Counted from the stretch's first letter, positions 7,397 to 14,908 are shown. The stretch is 64,000 bases of DNA from Caulobacter sp. CCUG 60055 (GCF_022750545.1 NZ_PUIC01000003.1:1-64000), one strand, 5' to 3'. Program-made: numbers and translations. The notes: generated by a model from the sequence alone, not told the origin.

Positions 7397-7750
7397 TCAA
7401 TAGCGCGGTTGACCGTTCTCCCAATAATAACGTCCGGTTGCCTGATCGAAATAGTAATAACGGCCGGCGCGCTCGTCATAATATTGCTTGCGATTGGTCG
7501 CGCCGCAGCCGCCGTCCTGGCGACAGCCGCGCACGGCCCCGGCCGCCCCGCCGACGGCGGCGCCGATGGCCGCGCCCTTGCCGGCGTCGCCGTTGCCCAC
7601 GTTATTGCCGATCACCGCCCCCGCCAGGGCTCCCAGCGCCGCGCCGCCGGCGGCGTTGCGCTCGACATTGCCGCTCGACGTGCAGGCGGCGACGAGCAGC
7701 CCTGCAGCGACGATCGCCGCCGCCGGTCTCCAGACAATCCTGATGGTCAT
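7397..7750 (-). CDS. Glycine-zipper lipoprotein
   Basis: A 117-residue protein. A signal peptide with lipobox LVAAC (Cys23) precedes a glycine-zipper segment (about 35-70: GGAALGALAGAVIGNNVGNG, then GKGAAIGAAVGGAAGA). The tail is rich in Tyr (KQYYDERAGRYYYFDQATGRYYW), resembling proteins labelled glycine-zipper or YMGG-like in alphaproteobacteria. Glycine zippers pack membrane helices or form surface oligomers. The start at 7750 was chosen because it opens the signal peptide. An exact sigma-EcfG promoter precedes it by about 57 bp. Confidence 0.85.
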   Translation of the reverse strand: MTIRIVWRPAAAIVAAGLLVAACTSSGNVERNAAGGAALGALAGAVIGNNVGNGDAGKGAAIGAAVGGAAGAVRGCRQDGGCGATNRKQYYDERAGRYYYFDQATGRYYWENGQPRY

Positions 7751-7806
7751 CGATGCGGTCCTTCTCGTTACGCTCTGGATTTCACGCCCCGCGCCCTGTC
7801 GCGGAC

Positions 7807-7832
7807 AACGCGTCGATCCGCCGGGCCGTTCC
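7807..7832 (-). promoter_or_regulatory. Predicted sigma-EcfG promoter for the glycine-zipper lipoprotein
   Basis: On the minus strand, GGAAC (7832-7828), 17 bp, CGTT (7810-7807). Start expected near 7800. Its -35 is only 7 bp from the -35 of the divergent promoter for the lipid kinase gene. Confidence 0.75.
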
Positions 7833-7839
7833 ATCGCCG

Positions 7840-7864
7840 GGAACCGCCGGCGCGGCTCGCCGTT
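7840..7864 (+). promoter_or_regulatory. Predicted sigma-EcfG promoter for the lipid kinase operon
   Basis: GGAAC (7840-7844), 16 bp, CGTT (7861-7864). Start expected near 7871, about 53 nt before the ATG at 7924. It is back to back with the promoter of the glycine-zipper gene. Confidence 0.75.
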
Positions 7865-7923
7865 AGGCCAGGACGCGCCCCGACCGGGGCCGCCGTCGGG
7901 GACCGCCAGCCGAAAGCCGCGAG

Positions 7924-8856
7924 ATGACGCTCGAAACGGAAAGCCCGCCGTCGACGGAACGCCCAAAGCTCCGCCGGGTGGCCGCCGTGGTCAACCCGTA
8001 CTCGGGCGGGGTCGGCCCGCACGCCGCCGACCAGCTGGAGGCGCTGTTGGCCGACGCCGGCCTGGACGCCCATGTCGCCGCGCCCGGACACGAGCGGCTG
8101 CAGGCGGCGCTGCAGGCGGCGATCGCCGATCGGCCAGACCTGCTGATCGTGCTGGCCGGCGACGGCACCGCGCGCGCCGCCGCCGCCCTGTGCGGACCCG
8201 CAGGGCCGCTGCTGGCCCCATTGCCCGGCGGCACCATGAACATGTTGCCCAAGGCGCTGTACGGCGAACGGCGCTGGCAGGCGGCGCTGCATGAGATTCT
8301 CGACCATGGCGTCGTGCGGCCGGTAAGCGGCGGCGAGGCGGACGGCCGCGCCTTCTACGTGGCCGCCGTGCTCGGCGCTCCCGCCCTATGGGCCCCCGCG
8401 CGCGAGGCGGCGCGCGACCGCAAGCTGCGGCTGGCCGTGCTGCGGGCGCAGCGGGCGGTGCGCCAGGCCTTTTCCGGCCGCGTCCGCTACGCCCTCGACG
8501 GCGAGGGGCACGAGAAGGCCGAGGCCCTGACCTTCGTCTGCCCGCTGGTGTCCAGGGCCATGCACGCCGAGACCGCGCTGGAGGCGGCGGCCGTCAATCC
8601 GTCGGGACCGCAGGACGTGCTGCGCCTGGGGGTCCGGGCCTTCTTCGGCGACCTGTTCGGCGACTGGCGCGACGACCCCGCCGTCAGCCTGGGCCGGTGC
8701 CGTGCGGCCCACGTCTGGGCGCGGCGCTGGATTCCCGCCACCCTGGACGGCGAGCCGGCGCGGCTGCCGCGCGACGTGCGGGTGCGTTTCGTTCCCCTGG
8801 CCTTCCACGCCCTGGTCCCGCCGCCGGAAGCGGCGCCCGAGACGCCGGAGACATGA
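7924..8856 (+). CDS. Diacylglycerol/sphingosine kinase-family lipid kinase
   Basis: A 310-residue DAGK catalytic-domain protein. VVNPYSGGVG is the nucleotide-binding N-terminal motif, LIVLAGDGTARAAA holds the GDGT core, and APLPGGTMNMLPKAL matches the conserved PGGTxN segment. These cytosolic enzymes phosphorylate diacylglycerol or related lipids with ATP. The stop overlaps the ATG of the phosphoesterase gene (ATGA), so the two are co-translated. An exact sigma-EcfG promoter lies upstream, which suggests stress-induced membrane lipid turnover. The lipid substrate is unknown. Confidence 0.88.
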   Translation: MTLETESPPSTERPKLRRVAAVVNPYSGGVGPHAADQLEALLADAGLDAHVAAPGHERLQAALQAAIADRPDLLIVLAGDGTARAAAALCGPAGPLLAPLPGGTMNMLPKALYGERRWQAALHEILDHGVVRPVSGGEADGRAFYVAAVLGAPALWAPAREAARDRKLRLAVLRAQRAVRQAFSGRVRYALDGEGHEKAEALTFVCPLVSRAMHAETALEAAAVNPSGPQDVLRLGVRAFFGDLFGDWRDDPAVSLGRCRAAHVWARRWIPATLDGEPARLPRDVRVRFVPLAFHALVPPPEAAPETPET

Positions 8857-9644
8857 TCCGGCTGCTGCACGCGTCCGACATCCATTTCGGCTGCGAGAAC
8901 CACGAGGCGGTCGAGGCCGCCGCCGCCTTCGCCCGCTCGGGCGGCTTCGACCTGATCGTCCTCACCGGCGACCTGACCCAGAACGGCCGCCGCCGGGAGT
9001 TCGAGGCCGCCGCCGGGTGGCTGGCCGGCCTGCCCCGCCCGTGGATCGCCACGCCGGGCAACCACGACACGCCCTATCTGAACCTCGCCGCGCGGCTCAT
9101 CGCCCCGTTCGCCGCCTATGGGCGGGCCACGGGCCGGCCCGCCCGCGACCAGACCTTCGCCGCCCCCGGCCTATGCCTGCGCGCCGCCAACACCGCCCGG
9201 GGGGCGCAGGCGCGGCTGAACTGGTCGAAGGGCGCGATCGGCTTCGGCCAGATCGCCGCGGCCGAGGCCGCCTTCGCCGCCGCGCCGGCCGGCGCCCTGA
9301 AGGTGTTCGCCTGTCACCATCCCCTGACCGAGGCCCTGGGCGCGCCGATGACCGGGCGGGTGCGCGGCGGGCGACAGGCGGCCCGGCGGCTGAACCTCGC
9401 CGGCGCCGACCTGATCCTCACCGGCCACGTCCACATCCCGTTCGTCGCGCCCGCGCCGTTCGGCGATGGGCGCACCTACGCCGTCGGCGCGGGGACCCTG
9501 TCGCGGCGCGAGCGGGGGGCGCCGGCCGGGTTCAACGTCGTCGAGGCCGACGCCGCGACCATCGCCGTCACAGCCTACGGCTGGAACGGCCGGGACTTCA
9601 CGCCGTGGCGCGCCTGGGCCTCGCCCCGGCGCGGCGCCGGTTGA
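8853..9644 (+). CDS. Calcineurin-like metallophosphoesterase
   Basis: A 263-residue protein with the full set of calcineurin-type metal-binding motifs in order: DIHFG (near residue 9), GDLTQNG, GNHDT, CHHPLTE and GHVH (near 190). These enzymes use a two-metal centre to hydrolyse phosphomono- or diesters; the substrate cannot be deduced. The start overlaps the lipid kinase stop by 4 nt. Together the pair could phosphorylate and dephosphorylate lipids or lipid head groups, but this is inference from gene order. Transcription is likely from the GSR promoter at 7840. Confidence 0.88.
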   Translation: MIRLLHASDIHFGCENHEAVEAAAAFARSGGFDLIVLTGDLTQNGRRREFEAAAGWLAGLPRPWIATPGNHDTPYLNLAARLIAPFAAYGRATGRPARDQTFAAPGLCLRAANTARGAQARLNWSKGAIGFGQIAAAEAAFAAAPAGALKVFACHHPLTEALGAPMTGRVRGGRQAARRLNLAGADLILTGHVHIPFVAPAPFGDGRTYAVGAGTLSRRERGAPAGFNVVEADAATIAVTAYGWNGRDFTPWRAWASPRRGAG

Positions 9645-9650
9645 ACGCGA

Positions 9651-9677
9651 AAACGCCCCGGCCGTCGACCGGGGCGT
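9651..9677 (-). terminator. Terminator between the phosphoesterase and DUF1328 genes
   Basis: A 9-bp perfect stem (9653-9661 with 9669-9677) and a 7-nt loop. On the minus strand it leads into GTTTTC, so it mainly serves the DUF1328 gene, while its position 8 bp after the phosphoesterase stop may make it work both ways. Confidence 0.65.
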
Positions 9678-9708
9678 CGTATTCGCTCGCCTGGATGGCT
9701 GGTCCGCC

Positions 9709-9879
9709 TCAGGGCGTGCGCCCGCGCACCAGATGCATGACCAGCGAGACCAAGAACAGGATCACGAAGATATAGAATAGAATCTTGGCGACCCCGATAG
9801 CCGCGCCGGCGATCGTCGTAAACCCGAGAACCGCGGCCACCAGGGCCACGACGAGAAAAATAAGCGCCCATCTGAGCAT
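9709..9879 (-). CDS. Second DUF1328 (YtjA-like) small membrane protein
   Basis: A 56-residue paralogue of the gene at 6108: [20 protein letters not shown], a GAAIGVAKI turn, and a second hydrophobic helix [19 protein letters not shown], with a basic RGRTP end. Two membrane helices; function unknown. The ATG at 9879 follows GGGAGAA. A sigma-EcfG-type promoter lies about 71 bp upstream, beyond the intervening leader, and a terminator follows. Having two stress-promoter copies of this family within 4 kb is notable. Confidence 0.88.
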   Translation of the reverse strand: MLRWALIFLVVALVAAVLGFTTIAGAAIGVAKILFYIFVILFLVSLVMHLVRGRTP

Positions 9880-9949
9880 TTCAGTTCTCCCAAGAAACCT
9901 GAGGCTCTGGCGGCGCCTATCCTTTCGGCGCCGCCCCGCTCTTCTGATA

Positions 9950-9975
9950 AACGTCCGAACGGGGCGGGGTGTTCC
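9950..9975 (-). promoter_or_regulatory. Predicted sigma-EcfG promoter for the second DUF1328 gene
   Basis: On the minus strand, GGAAC (9975-9971), 17 bp, CGTT (9953-9950). It sits 12 bp after the sodB stop, giving the DUF1328 gene its own promoter and a leader of about 65 nt. Confidence 0.72.
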
Positions 9976-9987
9976 TTCATCTATTGA

Positions 9988-10629
9988 TCAGGCGGCCTTG
10001 GCCTTGGGCTCGGGATAGCGCCAGCCCTCGCCCTGGCCGGCGGCCGAGGCGAACTGGACGGCGGCGAACTCCCAGTTGGCGAGGGTGTCGAACCAGGTCT
10101 CCAGGAAGCCCTTCCGGTTGTTCTGGTGATCCAGGTAGTAGGCGTGCTCCCACAGGTCGCAGACCAGCAGCGGCGTCACGCCGGCCTCGGTGACGGTGTC
10201 GGCGGCGTCATGGGTCGAGATCACCTTGAGGGCTCCGCCCTCGGCGACCAGCCACACCCAGCCCGAGGCGAAGTGGCCGACGCCTTCGGTCACGAAAGCG
10301 GTCTTCAACTGCTCCAGGCCGCCGAAGGCCGTGTCGATGGCGGCGGCCAGGGCGCCCGAGGGCGCCTGCCGGGCCGGGGCCATGCTGTTCCAGAAGAAGG
10401 CGTGGTTCCAGGCCTGGGCCGAGTTGTTGAACAGCTTGGCGTCCTTGCCCGCCGACGCGCGGATGACCTCTTCGAGGCTGGCGTAGCCCTGGCCGGACTT
10501 CTGCACCAGCTCGTTGGTGACGTTGACATAGGCCGCATGGTGCTTGTCGTGGTGGAACTCCATGGTGCGGCGGGAGATCACCGGCTCCAACGCGTCGTGC
10601 GCGTAGGGAAGGTCGGGCAGTTCGAACAT
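9988..10629 (-). CDS. sodB: Iron superoxide dismutase
   Basis: A 213-residue Fe/Mn superoxide dismutase. Metal ligands are visible: His26 in EFHHDKHHAAYV, the His of AQAWNHAFFW, and Asp and His in VCDLWEHAYYLDHQN. The AQAWNHAFFW signature and N-terminus FELPDLPYA favour the iron type. It converts superoxide to peroxide and oxygen in the cytosol. The ATG at 10629 has GGAGG upstream; 16 further codons are open but unlikely. It sits among GSR-type genes yet has no GSR-type promoter itself; a hairpin with a T-tract lies just 24 bp upstream. Confidence 0.96.
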   Translation of the reverse strand: MFELPDLPYAHDALEPVISRRTMEFHHDKHHAAYVNVTNELVQKSGQGYASLEEVIRASAGKDAKLFNNSAQAWNHAFFWNSMAPARQAPSGALAAAIDTAFGGLEQLKTAFVTEGVGHFASGWVWLVAEGGALKVISTHDAADTVTEAGVTPLLVCDLWEHAYYLDHQNNRKGFLETWFDTLANWEFAAVQFASAAGQGEGWRYPEPKAKAA

Positions 10630-10652
10630 GGGGGAGGACTCCGCTCTACATG

Positions 10653-10688
10653 AAAACGCGCCGCCCCCGGCGAGCAACCGGCGGGCGG
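10653..10688 (-). terminator. Probable terminator of the YqjD/YqjE-like pair
   Basis: A GC-rich hairpin (10661-10670 with 10678-10688, one bulge) followed on the minus strand by CGCGTTTTC. It would end the upstream two-gene operon. As it is only about 24 bp before the sodB start, it could instead sit in a sodB leader. Confidence 0.5.
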
Positions 10689-10718
10689 TGGGAAAGGTTG
10701 CGCCGTCGGCGACCCGGC

Positions 10719-11117
10719 TCAGGATTTAGGGGGCGACCTGCCATCCATAAAGGCCCGCAGCACCACGCCGACCAGTTGTGGGTTGCGCAGGGCGATGAGG
10801 CCGGCGGCGATGGCTGCCCCGGCGCTGACCACGGGCTTGTCGCGAACGAGGTTCATGGCCAGGTCGATCAGCCCGGCCGCGTCGGCGTGCTTGGGGGCGT
10901 GGCGGTCGCGGCCTTCGGTCTTGCGCGCGGCGAAGAAGCCGGCGACGGCGACGACCAGGGCGAACACCGCCGCGACCACGGCGGCGGCCCCAGCCGAGCT
11001 CAGCGGCCCCTGCAGCAACGCATAGAGGGCGAAGGCGGCGGCGGCGACACTGATCGCGGCGGCGGCGGCGACTGCCGCGGCCGCCGCCAGGGCCATCAGC
11101 GTACGTTCGACGATCAA
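10719..11117 (-). CDS. YqjE/holin-like small membrane protein
   Basis: A 132-residue, Ala/Val-rich protein with two probable transmembrane helices in the first half (about 8-38 and 43-65), then a basic linker (RKTEGRDRHAPKH) and a third weakly hydrophobic segment. It resembles the phage-holin/YqjE family that follows DUF883/YqjD proteins. The reading frame opens with TTG, overlapping the upstream stop as TTGA, which suggests translational coupling; an ATG seven codons later (11096) is the alternative. In E. coli the yqjD-yqjE genes are stationary-phase induced, and the GSR-type promoter ahead of this pair is a parallel. Confidence 0.7.
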   Translation of the reverse strand: MIVERTLMALAAAAAVAAAAAISVAAAAFALYALLQGPLSSAGAAAVVAAVFALVVAVAGFFAARKTEGRDRHAPKHADAAGLIDLAMNLVRDKPVVSAGAAIAAGLIALRNPQLVGVVLRAFMDGRSPPKS

Positions 11118-11440
11118 CGGTTACGGCTGCCGGCGACGAGCAGGCCGACCAGGAAACCGACGCCGAGCGCGGTGAGGGTGGACGTCCACGGACGCTCCTT
11201 CACCTGGTCGGCGACCACGCGCTGGGCGACGTCGAAGCGTTCGCCGACGTCGCCGGAGCGGCTGCGCAGGGCTTCCAGCCCTTCGTGCACCGCCTTTTCG
11301 ATGCGGCGGGCCGCATCGTTGAACGAACGTTCGGCCTTGTCGGACGCGTGGTGCGCCGCGCTGGAGACGGCGTCGGCGGCCTTTTCGGCGGCGTCGGAGA
11401 TGTTGTCGGCGGCGTGGTTGAGGCGGGACTCGGCGGGCAT
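11114..11440 (-). CDS. DUF883/YqjD-ElaB-like membrane-anchored protein
   Basis: A 108-residue protein: a long amphipathic, Ala/Asp/Glu-rich helical N-terminal region (residues 1-80: AADNISDAAEKAADAVSSAA and on), the VKERPWTSTLTALGVGFLVGLLV C-terminal membrane anchor, and a short basic SRNR end. The ERPW-x-G/L pattern and single C-terminal TM helix are typical of DUF883 (YqjD/ElaB), which anchor ribosomes or stress factors at the inner membrane in E. coli. The ATG at 11440 follows GGAG. An exact sigma-EcfG promoter is 53 bp upstream. Confidence 0.82.
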   Translation of the reverse strand: MPAESRLNHAADNISDAAEKAADAVSSAAHHASDKAERSFNDAARRIEKAVHEGLEALRSRSGDVGERFDVAQRVVADQVKERPWTSTLTALGVGFLVGLLVAGSRNR

Positions 11441-11492
11441 GAAAAATCTCCGGTCGTGCGGCGCGGTCATGCGGCGTGTGGGACGAGCGATC

Positions 11493-11518
11493 AACGCGAC
11501 GCCGGCGCCCAAGGTTCC
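11493..11518 (-). promoter_or_regulatory. Predicted sigma-EcfG promoter for the YqjD/YqjE-like pair
   Basis: On the minus strand, GGAAC (11518-11514), 17 bp, CGTT (11496-11493). Start expected near 11486, about 46 nt before the ATG. An exact consensus match. Confidence 0.75.
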
Positions 11519-11679
11519 AGCGTCGCGGGCCACCATAGCGTGTTTTCACTCGCGCCCAAGCCCGCTCATGACGGTTGGATTTTAAGTTATCGTGACCGCG
11601 AAGCGTCCGCGTGCGCCCCATTTGACGCGAAGCGCTACCTTTGTCCGCGACGCGCGCTATGGTGGATCGAGTGTGAACG

Positions 11680-13573
11680 GTGGACAAGGCTCCGCGCTTG
11701 ACGGACCCAGGCGAAGAAGGCCGACGTATCAAGGCCCTGCGCGAGATGCGCGTGCTCAGCGGCGCGCCCGATCCTCGGCTCGACCGAATCGTCCGGCTGG
11801 CGGCCCTGACGCTGCGGGCGCCGCGGGCGACCATCACCCTGCTCGACGACGAGACCATCTGGGTGCGCTCGGCCTACGGGGTCGAGGATCTGGTCTCCTG
11901 GCCCAAGGCCGGCACCGTCTCGGACCTGACGGTCGCCCTGGGCGAGCCGATCTTCAGCGGCGACATCCGCGCCGATCCCCGCTACGCCGCCCGCCTGGGC
12001 GAGACGACCACCGACGTGCGCTACTGCGCCTTCGCGCCGTTGAAGACGCGCACCGGCGAGGCGATCGGCGTGCTGGGCGTCAGCGACGTCGAGCCCCGCC
12101 CCGCGCCCACCGAGGCCGACCGCCAGGCCCTGCTCGACCTCGCCGCCATCGCCGTCGACGAGCTGCTGCGCGAGGCCGACGCCCGGCGTATCCGTCGCCT
12201 GGTCGACGGCATGAGCGGGCTGGCCACCATGCTGACCCCCGAAGGCCGGGTGATCGAGAGCAACCTGCGGGTCAAGGAGGTGTCCGGCCAGGGCGAACTG
12301 GACAACCGGCTGATCTGGGAGACCGAGCGCTGGGCCTACGACCCGGCGATGGCGGCGGCCATCCGCGAGGCGGTGGCCCAGGCCCGCGCCGGCGAGACCG
12401 TCCGCTTCGACGCCGACCTGCGCAGCTTCAACGGCCGCATCGTGCCGATCGACGTGCAGGTGACGCCGATCCTCGACGACGACGGCGAGGTCGACTTCCT
12501 GGTGATGACCGGCACCCACATCGCCGAACGCAAGGCGGCCGAGACCCAGCGCGAGGTGCTGGTCGCCGAGCTCGACCACCGGGTCAAGAACGTGCTGGCG
12601 GCGGTGCAGTCGCTGGCCGCCCAGTCGGCGCGCAAGGCCGGCTCGATCGAGGGGTTTCTGAAGACCTTCACCGGCCGCCTCAAGGCCATGGCCTCGGCGC
12701 ACGAGCTGCTGGTGGCCACCCGCTGGCGCGGGGCGGCCGTCGGCGACATCGTCGCCGCCGAACTGGGCGGCCTGGTCCCCGGCCAGGCGCGCTGGGACGG
12801 GCCGCCGGTCAGCCTGACGCCGCAGGCGGCCAACGCCCTGTCGCTGGCCCTGCACGAACTGGCCGCCAACGCCATGAAGTACGGGGCCCTGTCCGTCGAC
12901 CACGGCCAGGTCAACGTGCGCTGGCGGCTGGGCGCGCAAGGCGATTTCGAGCTGGTGTGGAGCGAGCACGGCGGCCCGACCGTGACGCCGCCGTCCCGCC
13001 GGGGGTTCGGCTCCACCCTGCTCGACCAGGTCACCCCGCGTGCTGGGCGGCGAGGTGCGGCTGGACTTCACCGCCACCGGCGTGCGGGCCACGCTGCGGG
13101 CCGGGGCCTCGGCCCTGGCCGCGCCGGTCGAGGCCGCGCCCGCCGCGCCGCAGCTGGCCGAGGCCGGCGTCCCGTACGAGCCGGCCCAGGGCGACGCCGC
13201 CGCGCGCGTCGACGGCCTGCGCATCCTCATCGTCGAGGACGCCCTTCTGCTGGCGCTGGAACTGAGCGCCGGGCTCAGCGAGGCCGGCGCGGCGATCGTC
13301 GGCCAGGCGGCCGAGGTCAGTGAGGCGCTCAAGCTGGTCGACCAGCCGATCGACGCGGCGGTGCTGGACGCCAACCTCAACGGCGCCTCGGTGCGGCCGG
13401 TGGCCGAGGCCCTGGCCGCCCGCAAGGTGCCTTTCATCTTCGCCACCGGCTACGGCGACAACCGCGACGGCGCGCCCGGCGTGCCGGAAGGCTTCGACGC
13501 CCCGGTCATCCGCAAGCCCTACGACGTCACCCAGGTGGCCGCCGCCCTGGCCGAGATCACCGGCCGCGCCTGA
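11680..13573 (+). pseudogene. HWE-family hybrid histidine kinase, interrupted by a frameshift
   Basis: GAF domain (about 30-165), PAS domain (about 175-285), HWE-type dimerisation and phospho-acceptor helix with His300 (ELDHRVKNVLAAVQ), and an HATPase domain ending GFGSTLLDQV. At 13034-13037 a run of four C shifts the frame: as written the protein continues as low-complexity sequence to 13323, while the correct C-terminus (VLGGEVRLDFTATG, then a receiver) is in the next frame. Removing one C gives QVTRVLGGEV, a normal HWE end, and one protein of about 630 aa. It starts at GTG 11680, since a stop lies just upstream. Either a sequencing indel or a real mutation. HWE kinases commonly feed PhyR-type signalling, but a link here is inference. 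Confidence 0.75.
13040..13573 (+). CDS. Receiver-domain part of the frameshifted hybrid kinase
   Basis: An open frame of 177 codons. The first 25 residues finish the HATPase domain of the kinase; an Ala/Pro-rich linker follows, then a receiver domain (about 55-170): RILIVEDALLLALEL with the acidic pocket, AAVLDANLNG with the phospho-acceptor Asp, FATGY and the conserved Lys in VIRKPYD. If the frameshift is real, this could only be made by internal initiation at GTG 13040, for which I see no ribosome site. More likely it is the C-terminal domain of a single hybrid kinase. Confidence 0.6.
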   Translation: MLGGEVRLDFTATGVRATLRAGASALAAPVEAAPAAPQLAEAGVPYEPAQGDAAARVDGLRILIVEDALLLALELSAGLSEAGAAIVGQAAEVSEALKLVDQPIDAAVLDANLNGASVRPVAEALAARKVPFIFATGYGDNRDGAPGVPEGFDAPVIRKPYDVTQVAAALAEITGRA

Positions 13574-13588
13574 GCGCCCGGCGAACGA

Positions 13589-14794
13589 TCAGACCACCCC
13601 GCGCGCCTTCAGGCCGGCGATCTCGTCCGGCGAGAGGCCGAGGACGCCGGCCAGCACCGCCTCGGTGTGCTCGCCCAGGGCCGGTCCCGGCCAGCGCACC
13701 CGGCCCGGCGTCGCCGAGAGCTTGGGAAAGGCGTTCTGCATCTTGACGCTGCCGAACACCGGGTGCGGCGTCTCGACGATGGCCTCGCGGGCCTGGAACT
13801 GCGGGTCGTCCAGCATGTCGGGCGCGCGATAGACCCGGCCGGCGGGCACGCCGTGCGTCTCCATCAGCGCCAACACCGCCTCGGTCGATTGGCCGCCGGT
13901 CCAGTCGGCGATCAGGGCGTCGAGTTCGGCCTGGCGCTCGCCCCGCGCGCCGTGGGTGGCGAACCGGGCGTCGTCGGCCAGGCCGGGCTGGCCCATCGCC
14001 TCGGCCAGCCGCCTGAACACGGTGTCCTGGTTGGCGCCGATCACCACCATCTCGCCGCCGGCGGTCGGATAGGCGTTGGAGGGCGCGATGCCGGGCAGCA
14101 CCGCCCCCGACCGCTCGCGCACGTAGCCGGTCAGGCCGTATTCGGTGATCAGGTTCTCCATGACCATCAGCACGCTCTCATAGATGGCCGCGTCGACCAC
14201 CTGGCCCCGGCCGGTCCGTTCGCGCGCGTGCAGGGCCATCATCACCCCCAGCGCCGCATAGGTGGCCGCCAGGCTGTCGCCGATGGAGATCCCCGCCCGC
14301 GCCGGCGGCCGGTCGGGCTCGCCGGTGATGTGGCGCAGGCCCCCCATCGCCTCGCCGATCAGGGCGTAGCCGGCGCGCTGGGCGTAGGGGCCGGTCTGGC
14401 CGAAGCCGGAGACGCGGGCCATGACCAGGCCGGGATTGTCGGCGGCCAGGGCCTCGTAGCCCATGCCCCATTTCTCCAGCGTGCCGGGGCGGAAGTTCTC
14501 GACCACCACGTCGGCCCCGGCGATCAGGCGCTTGGCGATCCGCTGGCCCTCGGGCGCGCGCAGGTCGAGGGTGACGGACTTCTTGTTGCGGCCGATCACC
14601 GGCCACCAGGGCGAGTGCCCCTTGGGCTTGGTGCGGCCCCACTGGCGCATCGGGTCGCCCTTGCCGGGATCTTCGAGCTTGATGACCTCGGCGCCGAAAT
14701 CGCCGAGAATCTGGCCGCAGAACGGGCCGGCGATCAGCGTGCCCATCTCGATCACCCGCAGGCCCGCCAGGGGCCCTTCGGCGGCCTCGCTCAT
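13589..14794 (-). CDS. CaiB/BaiF (family III) CoA-transferase
   Basis: A 401-residue protein of the family III CoA-transferases. It begins GPLAGLRVIEMGTLIAGPFCGQ, continues DFGAEVIKLEDPGKGDPMR and SVTLDLRAPEGQ, and has the catalytic Asp in GISIGDSLAATYAALG. These cytosolic enzymes move CoA between carboxylic acids during degradation of carnitine, oxalate, aromatic or branched acids; the substrate is not evident. The ATG at 14794 was chosen because AGGAGG lies 6 nt upstream; the longer TTG start overlaps the ribosome site. It converges with the frameshifted kinase, 15 bp apart. Confidence 0.88.
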   Translation of the reverse strand: MSEAAEGPLAGLRVIEMGTLIAGPFCGQILGDFGAEVIKLEDPGKGDPMRQWGRTKPKGHSPWWPVIGRNKKSVTLDLRAPEGQRIAKRLIAGADVVVENFRPGTLEKWGMGYEALAADNPGLVMARVSGFGQTGPYAQRAGYALIGEAMGGLRHITGEPDRPPARAGISIGDSLAATYAALGVMMALHARERTGRGQVVDAAIYESVLMVMENLITEYGLTGYVRERSGAVLPGIAPSNAYPTAGGEMVVIGANQDTVFRRLAEAMGQPGLADDARFATHGARGERQAELDALIADWTGGQSTEAVLALMETHGVPAGRVYRAPDMLDDPQFQAREAIVETPHPVFGSVKMQNAFPKLSATPGRVRWPGPALGEHTEAVLAGVLGLSPDEIAGLKARGVV

Positions 14795-14816
14795 CCGCGT
14801 CCTCCTCCGCAAGCCT

Positions 14817-14842
14817 GGAACCGTTCACGTCGGCGTGAGGTT
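14817..14842 (+). promoter_or_regulatory. Predicted sigma-EcfG-type promoter for the DUF4142 gene
   Basis: GGAAC (14817-14821), 17 bp, GGTT (14839-14842). Exact -35 and a -10 with one change at its first base, as at 6029. Start expected near 14849, 60 nt before the ATG. Confidence 0.55.
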
Positions 14843-14908
14843 CTTGCGTCCACAGGCCTCGCTTGGAGCGCAGGTCCAAAGCTGTCAACGCCATTCAGGA
14901 GACGCTTC

